Assembly: GCA_040877625.1 (NCBI GenBank)
Contig: JBBDNK010000002.1
Coordinates: 1-64,000, forward strand
Source: Methylonatrum sp040877625
Lineage (GTDB): Bacteria; Pseudomonadota; Gammaproteobacteria; Nitrococcales; Aquisalimonadaceae
DNA length: 64,000 nucleotides
Reading direction: 5' to 3'
Shown here: positions 34,022 through 43,525 of the stretch, one piece after another
How the letters are laid out: each line of letters opens with the position of its first letter
Numbering within the stretch: the first letter of the stretch is position 1
The notes under the pieces: generated by a model
Databases searched by the model: none
Seen by the model: the letters and a program-made list of their open reading frames with translations, nothing else
What the model was told of the DNA's origin: nothing
Made by a program: the position numbers and the translations under genes

Positions 34022-34381
34022 ATGCCACGAGTGAAGCGAGGTGTAACAGCCCGCGCCCGGCACAAGAAGGTAATGGCCAAGGCGAAGGGTTATTACGGCG
34101 CGCGTAGCCGTAGCTTCCGCGTTGCCAATCAGGCCGTTACCAAGGCCGGGCAGTATGCGTATCGCGATCGCCGTCAGAGGAAGCGTCAATTCCGCGCCCT
34201 GTGGATCGCGCGTATCAATGCCGGTGCACGAATGAACGGCCTGTCGTACAGCCGTTTCATTGATGGCCTGAAGAAGGCCGAGATCGAGCTGGACCGCAAG
34301 GTGCTGGCTGATCTGGCCGTATTCGACAAGGCCGGCTTTACTGTGCTTGCAGAGAAGGCCAAGGCCCAGCTGGCTGCCTGA
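34022..34381 (+). CDS. rplT: 50S ribosomal protein L20
   Basis: 119 residues. MPRVKRGVTARARHKKVMAK and the long basic N-terminal helix are typical, followed by the globular domain LWIARINAGARMNGLSYSRF. It binds 23S rRNA during assembly and in other bacteria represses rpmI-rplT translation. Confidence 0.98.
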   Translation: MPRVKRGVTARARHKKVMAKAKGYYGARSRSFRVANQAVTKAGQYAYRDRRQRKRQFRALWIARINAGARMNGLSYSRFIDGLKKAEIELDRKVLADLAVFDKAGFTVLAEKAKAQLAA

Positions 34382-34391
34382 CGTGGTTCCA

Positions 34392-34456
34392 GGCCGGCGT
34401 TATCGCCGCCGGCCGTGCAATCAAAGGGAAAGGGCAGTGGACCTTTCCCTTTTTTT
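34392..34456 (+). terminator. Tandem hairpins and terminator/attenuator between rplT and pheS
   Basis: A first stem pairs GGCCGGC with GCCGGCC (34392-34414). A second pairs AAAGGGAAAGG (34423-34433) with CCTTTCCCTTT (34442-34452) and ends in seven T. The second is a strong intrinsic terminator. In this position it may end the rplT transcript or attenuate pheST. Confidence 0.8.
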
Positions 34457-34507
34457 GTCCTGTTCGCTGTCTACTCGACAGCTCCTGTGACCCGGTGACG
34501 GAACTCC

Positions 34508-35539
34508 ATGAGCACGCAATACGCAGATGAACTGAAAGCGCTGCTGACCGAAGCCGGACAGCACGTGCAGCAAGCCGACAGCCTGGCCTCACTGGATCAG
34601 GTGCGAGTCAGCTATCTCGGCAAAAAAGGCAGGCTCACCGAACAGCTCAAAGATTTGGGTCGTTTGCCAGCCACGGAGCGCCCCGCCGCCGGCCAGGCCA
34701 TCAACGACGCCAAACAGCGGGTTCAGGCGTTGATAGAAGCGCGTCGCGGAATGCTGGAGCGGGCGAGCCTGGAGGCGCGACTGACTGGCGAGCGCATCGA
34801 CGTGACCTTGCCCGGACGTGGTGACGACGCCGGCGGTCTGCATCCCGTTACGCGTACGTTGGAGCGCATCGAAGCGCTGTTCCGCAGTATGGGGTTCGAG
34901 GTTGCCCAGGGCCCGGAGGTGGAAGACGACTACCACAACTTCGAAGCCCTCAATATACCGGCCCACCATCCGGCACGGGCCATGCACGACACCTTTTACT
35001 TCGACGCCCACCGGCTGCTGCGTACCCACACGTCCCCGGTTCAGATCCGGGTCATGGAGGAAGATGGCGCCCCGGTCAGGGTTATTGCGCCGGGACGTGT
35101 CTACCGCTGCGACTCCGATCTCACTCATACGCCGATGTTTCATCAGGTAGAGGGGTTGTTGGTCGATGAAGGCATCAGCTTTGCCGACCTGAAAGGCGCG
35201 CTGCATGAATTCATAAGCCGGTTCTTCGAGAAGGACCTTGACGTGCGGTTTCGGCCGTCGTATTTCCCCTTTACCGAGCCATCCGCGGAAGTGGATGTGC
35301 AATGCGTGATGTGTGAAGGCCGAGGCTGTCGCGTGTGTAGTGGTACCGGCTGGCTTGAAATCCTGGGCTCCGGCATGGTGCATCCCAGGGTGTTCGAATA
35401 TGCAGGCGTGGATGCCGAGCGGTATACGGGGTATGCCTTCGGAATGGGTGTGGAAAGACTGGCCATGCTGCGCTACGGCGTGAACGATCTGCGCTTGTTC
35501 TTCGAGAATGATCTGCGTTTCCTGCGGCAGTTTCGCTGA
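34508..35539 (+). CDS. pheS: Phenylalanine--tRNA ligase alpha subunit
   Basis: 343 residues, ATG 34508. It has an N-terminal coiled coil (about 1-90), then the class II catalytic core: motif 2 region RVYRCDSDLTHTPMFHQVEG, FFEKDLDVRFRPSYFPFTEPSAEVDV, and motif 3 AFGMGVERLAMLRYG. It forms an alpha2beta2 enzyme with PheT, encoded 22 bp downstream. Confidence 0.98.
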   Translation: MSTQYADELKALLTEAGQHVQQADSLASLDQVRVSYLGKKGRLTEQLKDLGRLPATERPAAGQAINDAKQRVQALIEARRGMLERASLEARLTGERIDVTLPGRGDDAGGLHPVTRTLERIEALFRSMGFEVAQGPEVEDDYHNFEALNIPAHHPARAMHDTFYFDAHRLLRTHTSPVQIRVMEEDGAPVRVIAPGRVYRCDSDLTHTPMFHQVEGLLVDEGISFADLKGALHEFISRFFEKDLDVRFRPSYFPFTEPSAEVDVQCVMCEGRGCRVCSGTGWLEILGSGMVHPRVFEYAGVDAERYTGYAFGMGVERLAMLRYGVNDLRLFFENDLRFLRQFR

Positions 35540-35561
35540 AACGGGTTGACGAGGTTTCCGA

Positions 35562-37940
35562 ATGAAGATCAGTGAACAGTGGCTGCGCGACCTGCTGCCC
35601 GTGACCGACGGGCCGCAGGCGCTGGCGGATCGGCTGACCATGGCCGGCCTGGAAGTCGATGGCATGGAAACCGCGGCTCCGGCCTTCAGCGGCGTGTTAG
35701 TCGGTGAAATTACGGCATGCGAACCGCACCCGGATGCGGATCGGTTGCGCTACTGCACCGTGGATACCGGCGCAGAGCCACTCAGGATCGTTTGCGGCGC
35801 CCCCAATGCCCGGGTTGGTCTGAAGGCGCCGGTCGCTACCGTCGGTGGCATATTGCCGGGAGATTTCAAGATAAAGAAGGCAAAGCTGCGTGGCCTGGAG
35901 TCCTTCGGGATGCTTTGCTCGGCAAAGGAACTGGGCTTGTCCGAGGACGCCGCTGGTCTTCTGGAGCTGCCCGCGGACGCGCCCATCGGCCGGGATCTAC
36001 GCGACTATCTGGGGCTGGATGACCACATCATTGAAGTTGACCTCACCCCGAATCGAAGCGACTGCCTTGGCATGTTTGGCGTTGCAAGAGAGGTTTCGGC
36101 GCTGACCGGCATACCATTTTCCCTGCCTGCGCAGACACCGGTACCCGCGCGCCTTGAGGATCAGTTCCCAATCGAGCTTGAGGTTCCCGCGGCCTGTCCC
36201 CGCTATGTGGGGCGCATCGTCCGAGGTGTAAACCCGCAAGCCGAAACTCCGTTGTGGATGCGCGAACGCTTGCGCCGGGTAGGCATACGCAGTCTGGGGC
36301 CCATTGTGGATGTCACAAACTACGTCATGATCGAGCACGGTCAACCCATGCACGCCTTCGATCTGGCCACGCTTCACGGCGGCATTCGGGTAAGGATGGC
36401 GGAGCAGGGTGAAGAGCTGGCGCTGCTTAACGGCGAAACGGCTGTGCTCAATGACGACACCCTGGTGATCGCCGATCAGCAAAGGGCGGTAGCCCTCGCC
36501 GGCATCATGGGAGGAAGCGACAGCGCAGTCAGTGATCAAACTCGCGACATTTTGCTGGAGAGCGCCTTCTTCTCTCCTCGGGATATTGCCGGCAAGGCGC
36601 GTGGCTACGGCTTGCACACGGATTCCTCTCATCGTTTCGAGCGGGGCGTTGATCCCGCGGGGCAGAGCCGTGCCATGGAGCGCGCCACGGAACTCCTGCT
36701 GGCAATTTCGGGCGGTGAGCCCGGCCCATTGCTCGAGGCCAGGGATCAGTCGCAATTGCCGGAAGCCAGAACCGTGCGCCTTCGGCCCCAGCGGATCGAG
36801 CGTCTTCTGGGAATGGCCGTGCCGGAAGATGCCGTGGAGGGCATCCTTGGGCGGCTAGGCATGGAGGTATTCAGGGACCCGGAGGGATCATGGTCCGTGA
36901 CCGTGCCGGCCTTTCGCTTCGATGTCGGCATCGAAGTGGATCTCATCGAGGAGCTTGCCAGAGTATGGGGTTACGATCGCATTCCCACGCGGAATCCGGC
37001 GACTCCGGTTACGGTTCTCCCGAGCACGGAAACGCAGGTTTCACTGAGCCGTATCCGTCACGCGTTGGTGGACCGAGGTTACCAGGAGGCGGTTACATAC
37101 AGCTTCGTCGAGCCTCGCTTGCAGACGCTGCTGGACCCCGAGCATGCCGCCTTGCCACTGGCAAACCCTATTTCCGCGGATCTGTCGGTCATGCGTACAT
37201 CGCTGTGGCCGGGCCTGATGGCTGCTACGCTCTACAACCAGAATCGCCAGCATGAACGCCTGCGCCTTTTCGAAACAGGCTTACGTTTCCGTGGCGACCT
37301 GAATAACCTGGAGCAGTCGCCTATGCTGGCGGCCGTGATCGCAGGCAGTGCATTGCCGGAGCAGTGGGGCGTGCCTGGTCGCACGGTCGATTACTTCGAT
37401 CTCAAGGGCGACCTGCAGAGCGTGCTCGGCCTTGGCGGAGCTGCCGGTGCTTTCCGATTCGAAGTGGCTCGGCATCCGGCGCTGCATCCGGGACAGTCCG
37501 CACGTATCTATCGAGAGGACCGCGCGGTAGGCTGGATCGGCGCTCTTCACCCTGCAGTTCAGGACCAGTTGGGGCTGGCCGGGCAAACCTACCTGTTCGA
37601 AGTGGAACTGTCAGCGCTGCAAGCGGCTAACGTCCCGGTTTTCGCACCCTTGTCTCGCTACCCCTCCATCCGTCGGGATCTCGCCCTGGTGGTGGAAGAA
37701 GGGGTGAGCTACGGAGCGGTTGAAGCCTGTGTCCGGGCAGCCGCGGGGGAGATGCTGCAGAATCTGTTGCTGTTTGACGTCTATGAAGGGGGTAATATTG
37801 CCGAGGGAAGTCGAAGTCTGGGTATGGGCTTGATTATGCAGGACTTCTCCCGCACTCTTACGGACAGCGATGTGGATCGGCTGGTAGATCGAGTGATCGA
37901 GCGACTGGGCCGTGATCTAAATGCACAATTGAGAGGATGA
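35562..37940 (+). CDS. pheT: Phenylalanine--tRNA ligase beta subunit
   Basis: 792 residues, standard length. Domains in order: EMAP/tRNA-binding (about 40-150, CEPHPDADRLRYC), B3/B4 editing (about 210-385), B5 (about 400-475), class-II-like core, and the C-terminal anticodon-binding FDX-ACB (about 700-792, APLSRYPSIRRDLALVV). The stop is followed one base later by the ihfA start. Confidence 0.98.
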   Translation: MKISEQWLRDLLPVTDGPQALADRLTMAGLEVDGMETAAPAFSGVLVGEITACEPHPDADRLRYCTVDTGAEPLRIVCGAPNARVGLKAPVATVGGILPGDFKIKKAKLRGLESFGMLCSAKELGLSEDAAGLLELPADAPIGRDLRDYLGLDDHIIEVDLTPNRSDCLGMFGVAREVSALTGIPFSLPAQTPVPARLEDQFPIELEVPAACPRYVGRIVRGVNPQAETPLWMRERLRRVGIRSLGPIVDVTNYVMIEHGQPMHAFDLATLHGGIRVRMAEQGEELALLNGETAVLNDDTLVIADQQRAVALAGIMGGSDSAVSDQTRDILLESAFFSPRDIAGKARGYGLHTDSSHRFERGVDPAGQSRAMERATELLLAISGGEPGPLLEARDQSQLPEARTVRLRPQRIERLLGMAVPEDAVEGILGRLGMEVFRDPEGSWSVTVPAFRFDVGIEVDLIEELARVWGYDRIPTRNPATPVTVLPSTETQVSLSRIRHALVDRGYQEAVTYSFVEPRLQTLLDPEHAALPLANPISADLSVMRTSLWPGLMAATLYNQNRQHERLRLFETGLRFRGDLNNLEQSPMLAAVIAGSALPEQWGVPGRTVDYFDLKGDLQSVLGLGGAAGAFRFEVARHPALHPGQSARIYREDRAVGWIGALHPAVQDQLGLAGQTYLFEVELSALQAANVPVFAPLSRYPSIRRDLALVVEEGVSYGAVEACVRAAAGEMLQNLLLFDVYEGGNIAEGSRSLGMGLIMQDFSRTLTDSDVDRLVDRVIERLGRDLNAQLRG

Positions 37941-37941
37941 C

Positions 37942-38241
37942 ATGGCGCTGACCAAGGCTGACATGGCGGAACGGCTTTTTGAAGAAGTGGGTCTCAACAA
38001 GCGTGAAGCGAAGGAACTGGTAGAATGTTTTTTCGAGGAGATCAGAAGCTGCCTGGAAGAGGGAACCTCGGTAAAATTGTCCGGGTTCGGTAATTTTGAT
38101 CTTCGCGACAAGAGTGAACGCCCCGGTCGAAATCCGAAGACCGGTGAAGAAATACCGATTTCCGCGCGTCGGGTGGTGACATTCCGTCCGGGTCAGAAAC
38201 TGAAGTCACGAGTAGAAGCATATGCTGGAAGCAGCGAATAA
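37942..38241 (+). CDS. ihfA: Integration host factor alpha subunit
   Basis: 99 residues. The HU/IHF fold opens MALTKADMAERLFEEVGLNKREAKELVE, and the DNA-intercalating arm is RPGRNPKTGEEIPISARR. It bends DNA as a heterodimer with IhfB. It lies directly after pheT, the standard gammaproteobacterial location, and overlaps the next gene by 20 bp. Confidence 0.98.
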   Translation: MALTKADMAERLFEEVGLNKREAKELVECFFEEIRSCLEEGTSVKLSGFGNFDLRDKSERPGRNPKTGEEIPISARRVVTFRPGQKLKSRVEAYAGSSE

Positions 38242-38578
38242 CCACGAACTGCCTGCTATTCCGGCGAAGCGCTACTTCACGATCGGTGAGGTGAGCGAGC
38301 TTTGCGGTGTAAAGCCGCATGTCCTTCGTTACTGGGAACAGGAGTTTCCTCAGGTTAAGCCGGTGAAGCGGCGTGGCAACCGGCGATACTATCAACGCCA
38401 GGACGTCATCATCATCCGGCAAATTCGATCGCTGCTTTACGAGCAGGGCTTCACCATCGGCGGAGCGAGGCAGCGCCTCTCCGGCGAAGGCGCAAAGGAA
38501 GACCTCAATCAAAGCCAGCAGGTAATACACCAGGTCCGGTTGGAACTGGAAGAAGTCTATAACGCGCTCAAGCGCTGA
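38222..38578 (+). CDS. MerR-family regulator downstream of ihfA
   Basis: 118 residues. The MerR helix-turn-helix (about 17-85) reads YFTIGEVSELCGVKPHVLRYWEQEFPQVKPVKRRGNRRYY, followed by a short coiled coil. The family is conserved in this position in many Gammaproteobacteria with unknown targets. The start overlaps ihfA by 20 bp, so translation is likely coupled. No cysteine-based metal site is visible. Confidence 0.93.
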   Translation: MLEAANNHELPAIPAKRYFTIGEVSELCGVKPHVLRYWEQEFPQVKPVKRRGNRRYYQRQDVIIIRQIRSLLYEQGFTIGGARQRLSGEGAKEDLNQSQQVIHQVRLELEEVYNALKR

Positions 38579-38739
38579 TTCCTGTCGGGCCCCTCTCCTG
38601 GTGGCCCTGTTTCCGTCCCGCTCCATACTGCCTTACCGCTCCGACCCCTGAGCGCTTTGGTCGCTTGGTTCATTCCCGCCATTTAGAGCTATTCTGAAAT
38701 TGGACTTGTGCTGTGATCGGGCTCTGATCATGGTCTCGG

Positions 38740-38768
38740 TTGCAATTGTTGTGTAGCGATACTACAAC
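38740..38768 (+). promoter_or_regulatory. Promoter of the LamB-type porin with HexR box
   Basis: TTGCAA (38740-38745), 17-bp spacer, TACAAC (38763-38768). The palindrome TGTAGCGATACTACA at 38752-38766 fills the spacer and reaches the -10, as expected for repression. A second promoter-like pair, TTGACT at 38842 and TATTTT at 38864, lies closer to the gene, followed by a half box GCTACAA. The whole 38579-39032 gap is AT-rich with no gene. Confidence 0.6.
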
Positions 38769-39032
38769 ACTTATATCAATAAAAATAGCATATAAAACAA
38801 CGTGATAAAGTTAGTTTCCATTTTATTATCCATCTTTTTTGTTGACTGATTCGATATTTCAGGTATTTTTGCTACAAGCCTGTGTACGCGATGAGACACG
38901 TCGATACCGGGCTTGGGTGAATACGGCGAGGCCGGAGGCTTCGTCGACAAGAGGGGTTCGGCATTAGCTGGAACCAGGGATATTGCTGCCGGAAGGTCAG
39001 CAACGACAAAAAGGAATCGGGAGGAGTCATAC

Positions 39033-40232
39033 ATGAAACTCCGCAATACTCTTCTACCGACCGCGGCTGCGGCATCGGTCTTGATACTTTCCCAAAGCGC
39101 ATTCGCAATCGACTTTAACGGATATTACCGTGCTGGAGCGGGCGCTAGCTCCGAAGGTGGGGATCAGGTCTGTTTTCAGCTGCCCGGCGCGGGAAGCAAG
39201 TACCGCCTGGGGAACGAGTGTGAGAACTACGGTGAATTGATCTTCGGGAAGACCCTCCACGAGGGTCCAAACGGAGAGTACTTTCGCTTCAGCGTTCTGC
39301 ACGCCAGTATCACGAACGGCGATACTGATTTCGAAGAGGCGACCTGGGCGAACCGTGAAGCCTATGTGGAAGCCGGCAATCTGTTCGGAGGCGCATTCTC
39401 CGAAGCCAGCTTCTGGGCCGGCAAGCGGTATTATGCACGCCACGATGTCCACATGACCGACTTCTACTACCTGAGTAACAGCGGTCCGGGTGCCGGCGTT
39501 CAGAACATCGATCTGGGTGCTCTCAAGTTCTCCTATGCTTACCGTCAGAACAATGAGGTAGATGATCGTCGTTTCAGTGCGCATGACTTCCGTTTCAGCG
39601 GTATCGCCGCCAACCCGGGTGGTGAGCTGGATGTGGCGGTTATCTTTGGCAGTGCCGATAGCTCGGATAGCAGTTTCGACGGTGAAAGCGGGTACATGCT
39701 GACCCTGCAGCATATCCAGGGCGGGTTCCTGGGTGGCTTCAACAAGTTGGCGCTGCAATACGGGACGGGTCCGTACGGGGCGGCTTCAAATGGGACGCCT
39801 GGTGACTTCGAAGCGGATTCCGACGTGAAGTTCTACCGAGTGGTGGAGCAGTTGCAGTACCAGCTGAGCCCGAACTGGTCCGGTATGTTCACCGCAGTCT
39901 ACGAAGACCGGAAGGATGAGCAACAATGGTATTCCATCGGCATTCGACCGATCTACCACCTGAACCAGTATGTCGATCTGGTGGCGGAAATCGGTCACGA
40001 TCGCGTGTCTCCTGATGAAGGCAGCAGCCGCCAGCTTAACAAGGGCACGTTCGCCGTGCAGCTGAGCCCCGACATGTCCTTCTTCTCCCGGCCCAATCTG
40101 CGCGCATTCGTAACTTATGCGGATTGGGACGAGGCGGCCAGGGATGCCGGGCTTGCCGGTGGTGCAGCCGGCCCGTATGGGAACGACACCAGTGGGTTCA
40201 CTTACGGCTTCCAGGGCGAGGTCTGGTGGTAA
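39033..40232 (+). CDS. lamB: LamB/maltoporin-family outer-membrane porin
   Basis: 399 residues from ATG 39033 after GGGAGGAG. The signal peptide (about 1-25) ends QSAFA. The mature barrel opens IDFNGYYRAGAGASSEGG and ends GFTYGFQGEVWW, with a terminal aromatic for BAM recognition. Internal strands such as YVEAGNLFGGAFSEASFWAGKRYYARHDVHMTDFYY are characteristic of LamB. It would let maltose-like or other oligosaccharides through the outer membrane. The HexR-box promoter ties it to the Entner-Doudoroff genes and the ABC importer at 51359. Confidence 0.9.
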   Translation: MKLRNTLLPTAAAASVLILSQSAFAIDFNGYYRAGAGASSEGGDQVCFQLPGAGSKYRLGNECENYGELIFGKTLHEGPNGEYFRFSVLHASITNGDTDFEEATWANREAYVEAGNLFGGAFSEASFWAGKRYYARHDVHMTDFYYLSNSGPGAGVQNIDLGALKFSYAYRQNNEVDDRRFSAHDFRFSGIAANPGGELDVAVIFGSADSSDSSFDGESGYMLTLQHIQGGFLGGFNKLALQYGTGPYGAASNGTPGDFEADSDVKFYRVVEQLQYQLSPNWSGMFTAVYEDRKDEQQWYSIGIRPIYHLNQYVDLVAEIGHDRVSPDEGSSRQLNKGTFAVQLSPDMSFFSRPNLRAFVTYADWDEAARDAGLAGGAAGPYGNDTSGFTYGFQGEVWW

Positions 40233-40278
40233 GTGTTCGCGCCCTGCCGACGCAGTTTGCTCTGGTGGGGCATGCGTT

Positions 40279-40308
40279 CGATCGGTGTGCCTGACGGCGC
40301 ACCGATCG
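40279..40308 (+). terminator. Hairpin between the porin and ABC ATPase genes
   Basis: CGATCGGTGTGCC (40279-40291) pairs, with one G-T wobble-type change, with GGCGCACCGATCG (40296-40308) around TGAC. No T tract. It may be a partial terminator that lets porin mRNA exceed ATPase mRNA. Confidence 0.55.
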
Positions 40309-40394
40309 GCGCGATTGCTTCAGTGCAAGGGCGGCAGGTGGAATGCCGTCCTTAATCCATCTGCCCGATCAGCGGGTAGAGGAGGTTTCGGATC

Positions 40395-41537
40395 ATGGGT
40401 GAAGTCGTCCTCAAGCAGGTACGTAAAGCATTCGGCGAAACGACGATAATCCACGGCGTGGATATCGAAGTAAACAAAGGTGAGTTTGTTGTCTTCGTCG
40501 GCCCCTCGGGTTGTGGCAAATCCACGCTGCTTCGGCTCATTGCCGGGCTTGAAGAGATCAGTTCCGGAGATATGTATGTCGCTGGGCAGCGTGTCAATGA
40601 TACGCCTGCTTCGCAACGTGGCATCGCGATGGTCTTTCAGTCCTATGCGCTCTATCCGCATATGACGGTTGAAGAGAACATGGGCTTTAGCCTAAAGCTG
40701 GCAAAATGCGGCAAGAACGAGATCAAGAGCCGTGTTGCGGAGGCGGCGCGTATTCTGCAGATTGAACATCTGCTGGATCGAAAGCCGAAAGATCTCTCCG
40801 GTGGCCAGCGGCAGCGTGTGGCCATTGGTCGGGCAATTGTTCGAAAACCAGCCGTTTTTCTCTTTGATGAGCCGTTGTCCAACCTGGATGCCTCGCTACG
40901 CGTTCAGATGCGCATTGAGCTGTCCAGGCTTCACGACGATCTCGGCGCCACCATGATCTATGTCACCCACGATCAGGTGGAGGCAATGACCCTGGCGGAT
41001 CGTATTGTCGTTCTGAATGGTGGCCGGGTGGAACAGGTGGGTGCGCCGCTGGATCTTTATCACTATCCGGACAACCTGTTTGTCGCCACATTCATCGGAT
41101 CACCAAAGATGAATCTGATCGAAGGGAAGTTGCTACGGGGAGATGCCGGATCCGCAACGGTGCGGCTACCCAGCGGTGACGAGATACCTCTCACCGTTGA
41201 TGCTTCCGGTGCGAGAGTGGGGAGTCGCGTGACGATCGGAATCCGACCTGAGCACATGGTAACGGGGCCTTCGGACACTTTCGGAACCATTCGTGGCCAG
41301 GTCCTGGTGATTGAGCGTCTCGGTGACTCGACGTTGGCGCATGTGCAGGGTGAGGCATGTGGCGGCGATAATCTGATAGTGCGATTACCCGGGGACAGCG
41401 GAGTCAACGAAGGGGACATGCTGGAGATCGGGTTGCCACCGACCTGCTGCCATCTATTCAACAGTGATGGACGATCTTATCGTCGGTGCCAGGTTGAGAT
41501 GGAGCGAAGCCTTGTTCCAGAGGTTGCCAGCGGCTGA
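40395..41537 (+). CDS. Sugar ABC transporter ATPase (MsmK/MalK type), orphan copy
   Basis: 380 residues. Walker A GPSGCGKST, signature LSGGQRQR, Walker B FLFDEPLSNLDA and the switch histidine in YVTHDQVEAMTLADR are all present. A C-terminal MalK-like regulatory domain (TOBE, about 235-365) follows. It is a close relative of the ATPase at 54460 but stands alone behind the porin gene, with no permease genes next to it. It may energise the ABC system at 51359 or another importer elsewhere, as MsmK does in other bacteria. Confidence 0.92.
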   Translation: MGEVVLKQVRKAFGETTIIHGVDIEVNKGEFVVFVGPSGCGKSTLLRLIAGLEEISSGDMYVAGQRVNDTPASQRGIAMVFQSYALYPHMTVEENMGFSLKLAKCGKNEIKSRVAEAARILQIEHLLDRKPKDLSGGQRQRVAIGRAIVRKPAVFLFDEPLSNLDASLRVQMRIELSRLHDDLGATMIYVTHDQVEAMTLADRIVVLNGGRVEQVGAPLDLYHYPDNLFVATFIGSPKMNLIEGKLLRGDAGSATVRLPSGDEIPLTVDASGARVGSRVTIGIRPEHMVTGPSDTFGTIRGQVLVIERLGDSTLAHVQGEACGGDNLIVRLPGDSGVNEGDMLEIGLPPTCCHLFNSDGRSYRRCQVEMERSLVPEVASG

Positions 41538-41562
41538 AGATTCTCGAGGTTACCTCTCTTAT

Positions 41563-41584
41563 GGCAGAGAGGCGCCTCTCTGCC
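41563..41584. terminator. Perfect palindrome, bidirectional terminator candidate
   Basis: A 22-bp perfect palindrome centred on GGCGCC, with arms GGCAGAGAGGC/GCCTCTCTGCC, between the convergent ATPase and hexR genes. A pyrimidine-rich TCTCTCTTT follows on the plus strand. Confidence 0.65.
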
Positions 41585-41601
41585 TCTCTCTTTGGCGGTT
41601 G

Positions 41602-42447
41602 TCAACCGCGCCCCTCTCGTAAACGCTTCTCGGCTAAATTGCGCTTGGTCTTCTCTAGCTGATGTACCAGCTCCGGGCCTTTCCGCAGTGCCACGCCAAC
41701 GGCAAGTATGTCGTTGATTGTAAGGTGAGCGATGCGAGAGGTCATGGGCGTAAATGTATCAGTGTCTTCAGCGACATCCGCGTACAGCGCGACAGTGCTT
41801 TTCTCCGCAAGCGGTGAACCGAAAGCGGTGATTGATACGACATCCGCTCCAGATTCCATTGCCAGCTCAGCGCTGCGCACGAGGTCGAGGCTTCGCCCGG
41901 TGTGGGAGATCGCAACCACGGCACTGCCCTTGGGTAGTATTGCCGCGGACATGCTGTGGGTGTGCGGGTCGGAGTAGGCGACGGTAGGAATGCCGAGGCG
42001 AAAAAACTTGTGCTGGGCATCCATGGCGACGATGCCTGACGCGCCATGTCCGTAGAACTCGATACGAGACGCATTCGCCAGAATGGTTATGGCCCTCTCC
42101 AGAGCGCCGGAATCCAGATGATTCCTGACCTGAATTAACGTCGCAATTGCCCGATCAAAGACTTTGCCGGCCAGATCTTCCGTTCGATCATCAAGGCTTA
42201 CGCCGCTATATATGTAGGGAACTCCGCTAGCCAGGCTGCCTGCGAGGCGTAGCTTGAAATCCTGAAAGCCCGTGCAGCCGACCGCTCGGCAGAAACGGAT
42301 CACCGTGGGCTCGCTAACGTCCGCTTCCTGTGCAATAGACGAGATTGGGGCATTGATGATCGCGTTGGGCCTGCTGAGTATCAGGTCCGCTACTTTCTGC
42401 TCCGACCGGCGCAACTCTGACCGAAGACTTCTGATTCTGGCTAGCAT
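41602..42447 (-). CDS. hexR: HexR, RpiR-family regulator of central carbon metabolism
   Basis: 281 residues. The RpiR N-terminal helix-turn-helix (about 1-77, SSIAQEADVSEPTVIRFCRAVGCTGFQDFK) is joined to a SIS sugar-phosphate domain (about 115-250, IEFYGHGASGIVAMDAQHKFFRLG, VVAISHTGRSLDLV). HexR of Proteobacteria represses zwf, edd and gap genes and is released by KDPG. Here it is the last gene of the leftward zwf-pgl-glk run, 94 bp after glk. Palindromes fitting its box occur at 38752, 45813, 45986 and 51137. No box was seen directly before hexR. Confidence 0.93.
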   Translation of the reverse strand: MLARIRSLRSELRRSEQKVADLILSRPNAIINAPISSIAQEADVSEPTVIRFCRAVGCTGFQDFKLRLAGSLASGVPYIYSGVSLDDRTEDLAGKVFDRAIATLIQVRNHLDSGALERAITILANASRIEFYGHGASGIVAMDAQHKFFRLGIPTVAYSDPHTHSMSAAILPKGSAVVAISHTGRSLDLVRSAELAMESGADVVSITAFGSPLAEKSTVALYADVAEDTDTFTPMTSRIAHLTINDILAVGVALRKGPELVHQLEKTKRNLAEKRLREGRG

Positions 42448-42541
42448 AATCGTCTCGCTCTCTCGGTTTCGTTAGGGTTTGCGCTCGTTTTCGGTTGCAG
42501 GGCATCGGTTGTTGTGTGTGGTGGGCGCCGTGATCGCACGC

Positions 42542-43525
42542 TCATGAGGTGTCCGCCCTGACGGTGATCCCTCTGGAAAGCCCGAGAAGCGCCGGGTGTG
42601 GGGCAAGCACCACATATCCCGGAATTTCCGCCAGATAAGGGCGGAAACGGCCGTGCGCTTCCATTCGTTCTCGGAAATAGTCCACGTCGAAGAGGTCGCC
42701 GAGGCGAGGAACTATGCCGCCGCAAATATAAAAACCACCGCGGGCACCCAGCGTAAGGATCAGATTGCCGGTAATGTTGCCCAGTATACCGCAGAACATT
42801 CTGACGGCTTCCACGCAATGCGGGCACGCATGGTCGGCGGCGCGTCGGGTAATATCAGCCGGTTTCAGCAATTCCGGCACCGCGCCATCCAGGATTGCCA
42901 GGCAACGGTAGAGGTTCACGAGTCCCATGCCGGAGGCCAGGCGCTCCACCGAGACGTGGTCATGCTCTCGATGCATGACTTGAAGCACGCCGATTTCCCG
43001 ATCGGACACCGGGCTGAAGCTCACATGGCCACCTTCGCCGTGCAGTGGTTCCCAGTGTCCGCCGCAAGGGATCAGGCCCGACACGCCTAGCCCGGTGCCG
43101 GGGCCCAGTATGGCGAGCGGTGCATTCTCGACGCCGGGACCGCCGCCTAACGAGAGTAGGCTTTCAGCAGGTAGGTGACGTACCGCCAGGGCCTGCGCCG
43201 TGAGGTCGTTGACCATGTGTAGCGCTCGCAGCCCAAGCGCCTGCCGCGTCTCTTCAATGGAAAAGGCCCAGTGATGGTTGGTCATTCGCACCCGATCACC
43301 CGTAACCGGATTCGCAATCGCCATGGCTGCGCGTGCCGGCCGTTGGCGCGGAAGTCCCGCCAGATAGGCTTCGGTGGCCTGAATCAGATCCGGGTAATCC
43401 GCGCATGCCAATACCCGTTCATGCTCCGGATCCCTTCCGGGCGCGTCGAGTACCGCGAAGCGTGCGTTGGTGCCGCCGATATCAGCGACCAGCCAGGCCT
43501 GTTCGTCAACCTGTCCAGTAAACAT
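42542..43525 (-). CDS. glk: Glucokinase
   Basis: 327 residues. Phosphate-1 motif DIGGTNARFA (15-24), the catalytic-aspartate region MVNDLTAQALA, adenosine-related ILGPGTGLGVSGLI, and HGEGGHVSFSP. It belongs to the proteobacterial ROK-independent Glk family and phosphorylates glucose to glucose-6-phosphate, the substrate of Zwf. Its start overlaps the end of pgl by 20 bp, so the two are coupled. Confidence 0.95.
   Translation of the reverse strand: MFTGQVDEQAWLVADIGGTNARFAVLDAPGRDPEHERVLACADYPDLIQATEAYLAGLPRQRPARAAMAIANPVTGDRVRMTNHHWAFSIEETRQALGLRALHMVNDLTAQALAVRHLPAESLLSLGGGPGVENAPLAILGPGTGLGVSGLIPCGGHWEPLHGEGGHVSFSPVSDREIGVLQVMHREHDHVSVERLASGMGLVNLYRCLAILDGAVPELLKPADITRRAADHACPHCVEAVRMFCGILGNITGNLILTLGARGGFYICGGIVPRLGDLFDVDYFRERMEAHGRFRPYLAEIPGYVVLAPHPALLGLSRGITVRADTS

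Noticed and set aside
36194..36220. Another TGTCCCC...GGGG repeat like the island elements
   Set aside because: It is inside pheT in a conserved protein segment, with a different loop, so it is explained by coding sequence.
38579..38700. tRNA gene after ihfA-merR, as in some Gammaproteobacteria
   Set aside because: No cloverleaf could be folded in this stretch.
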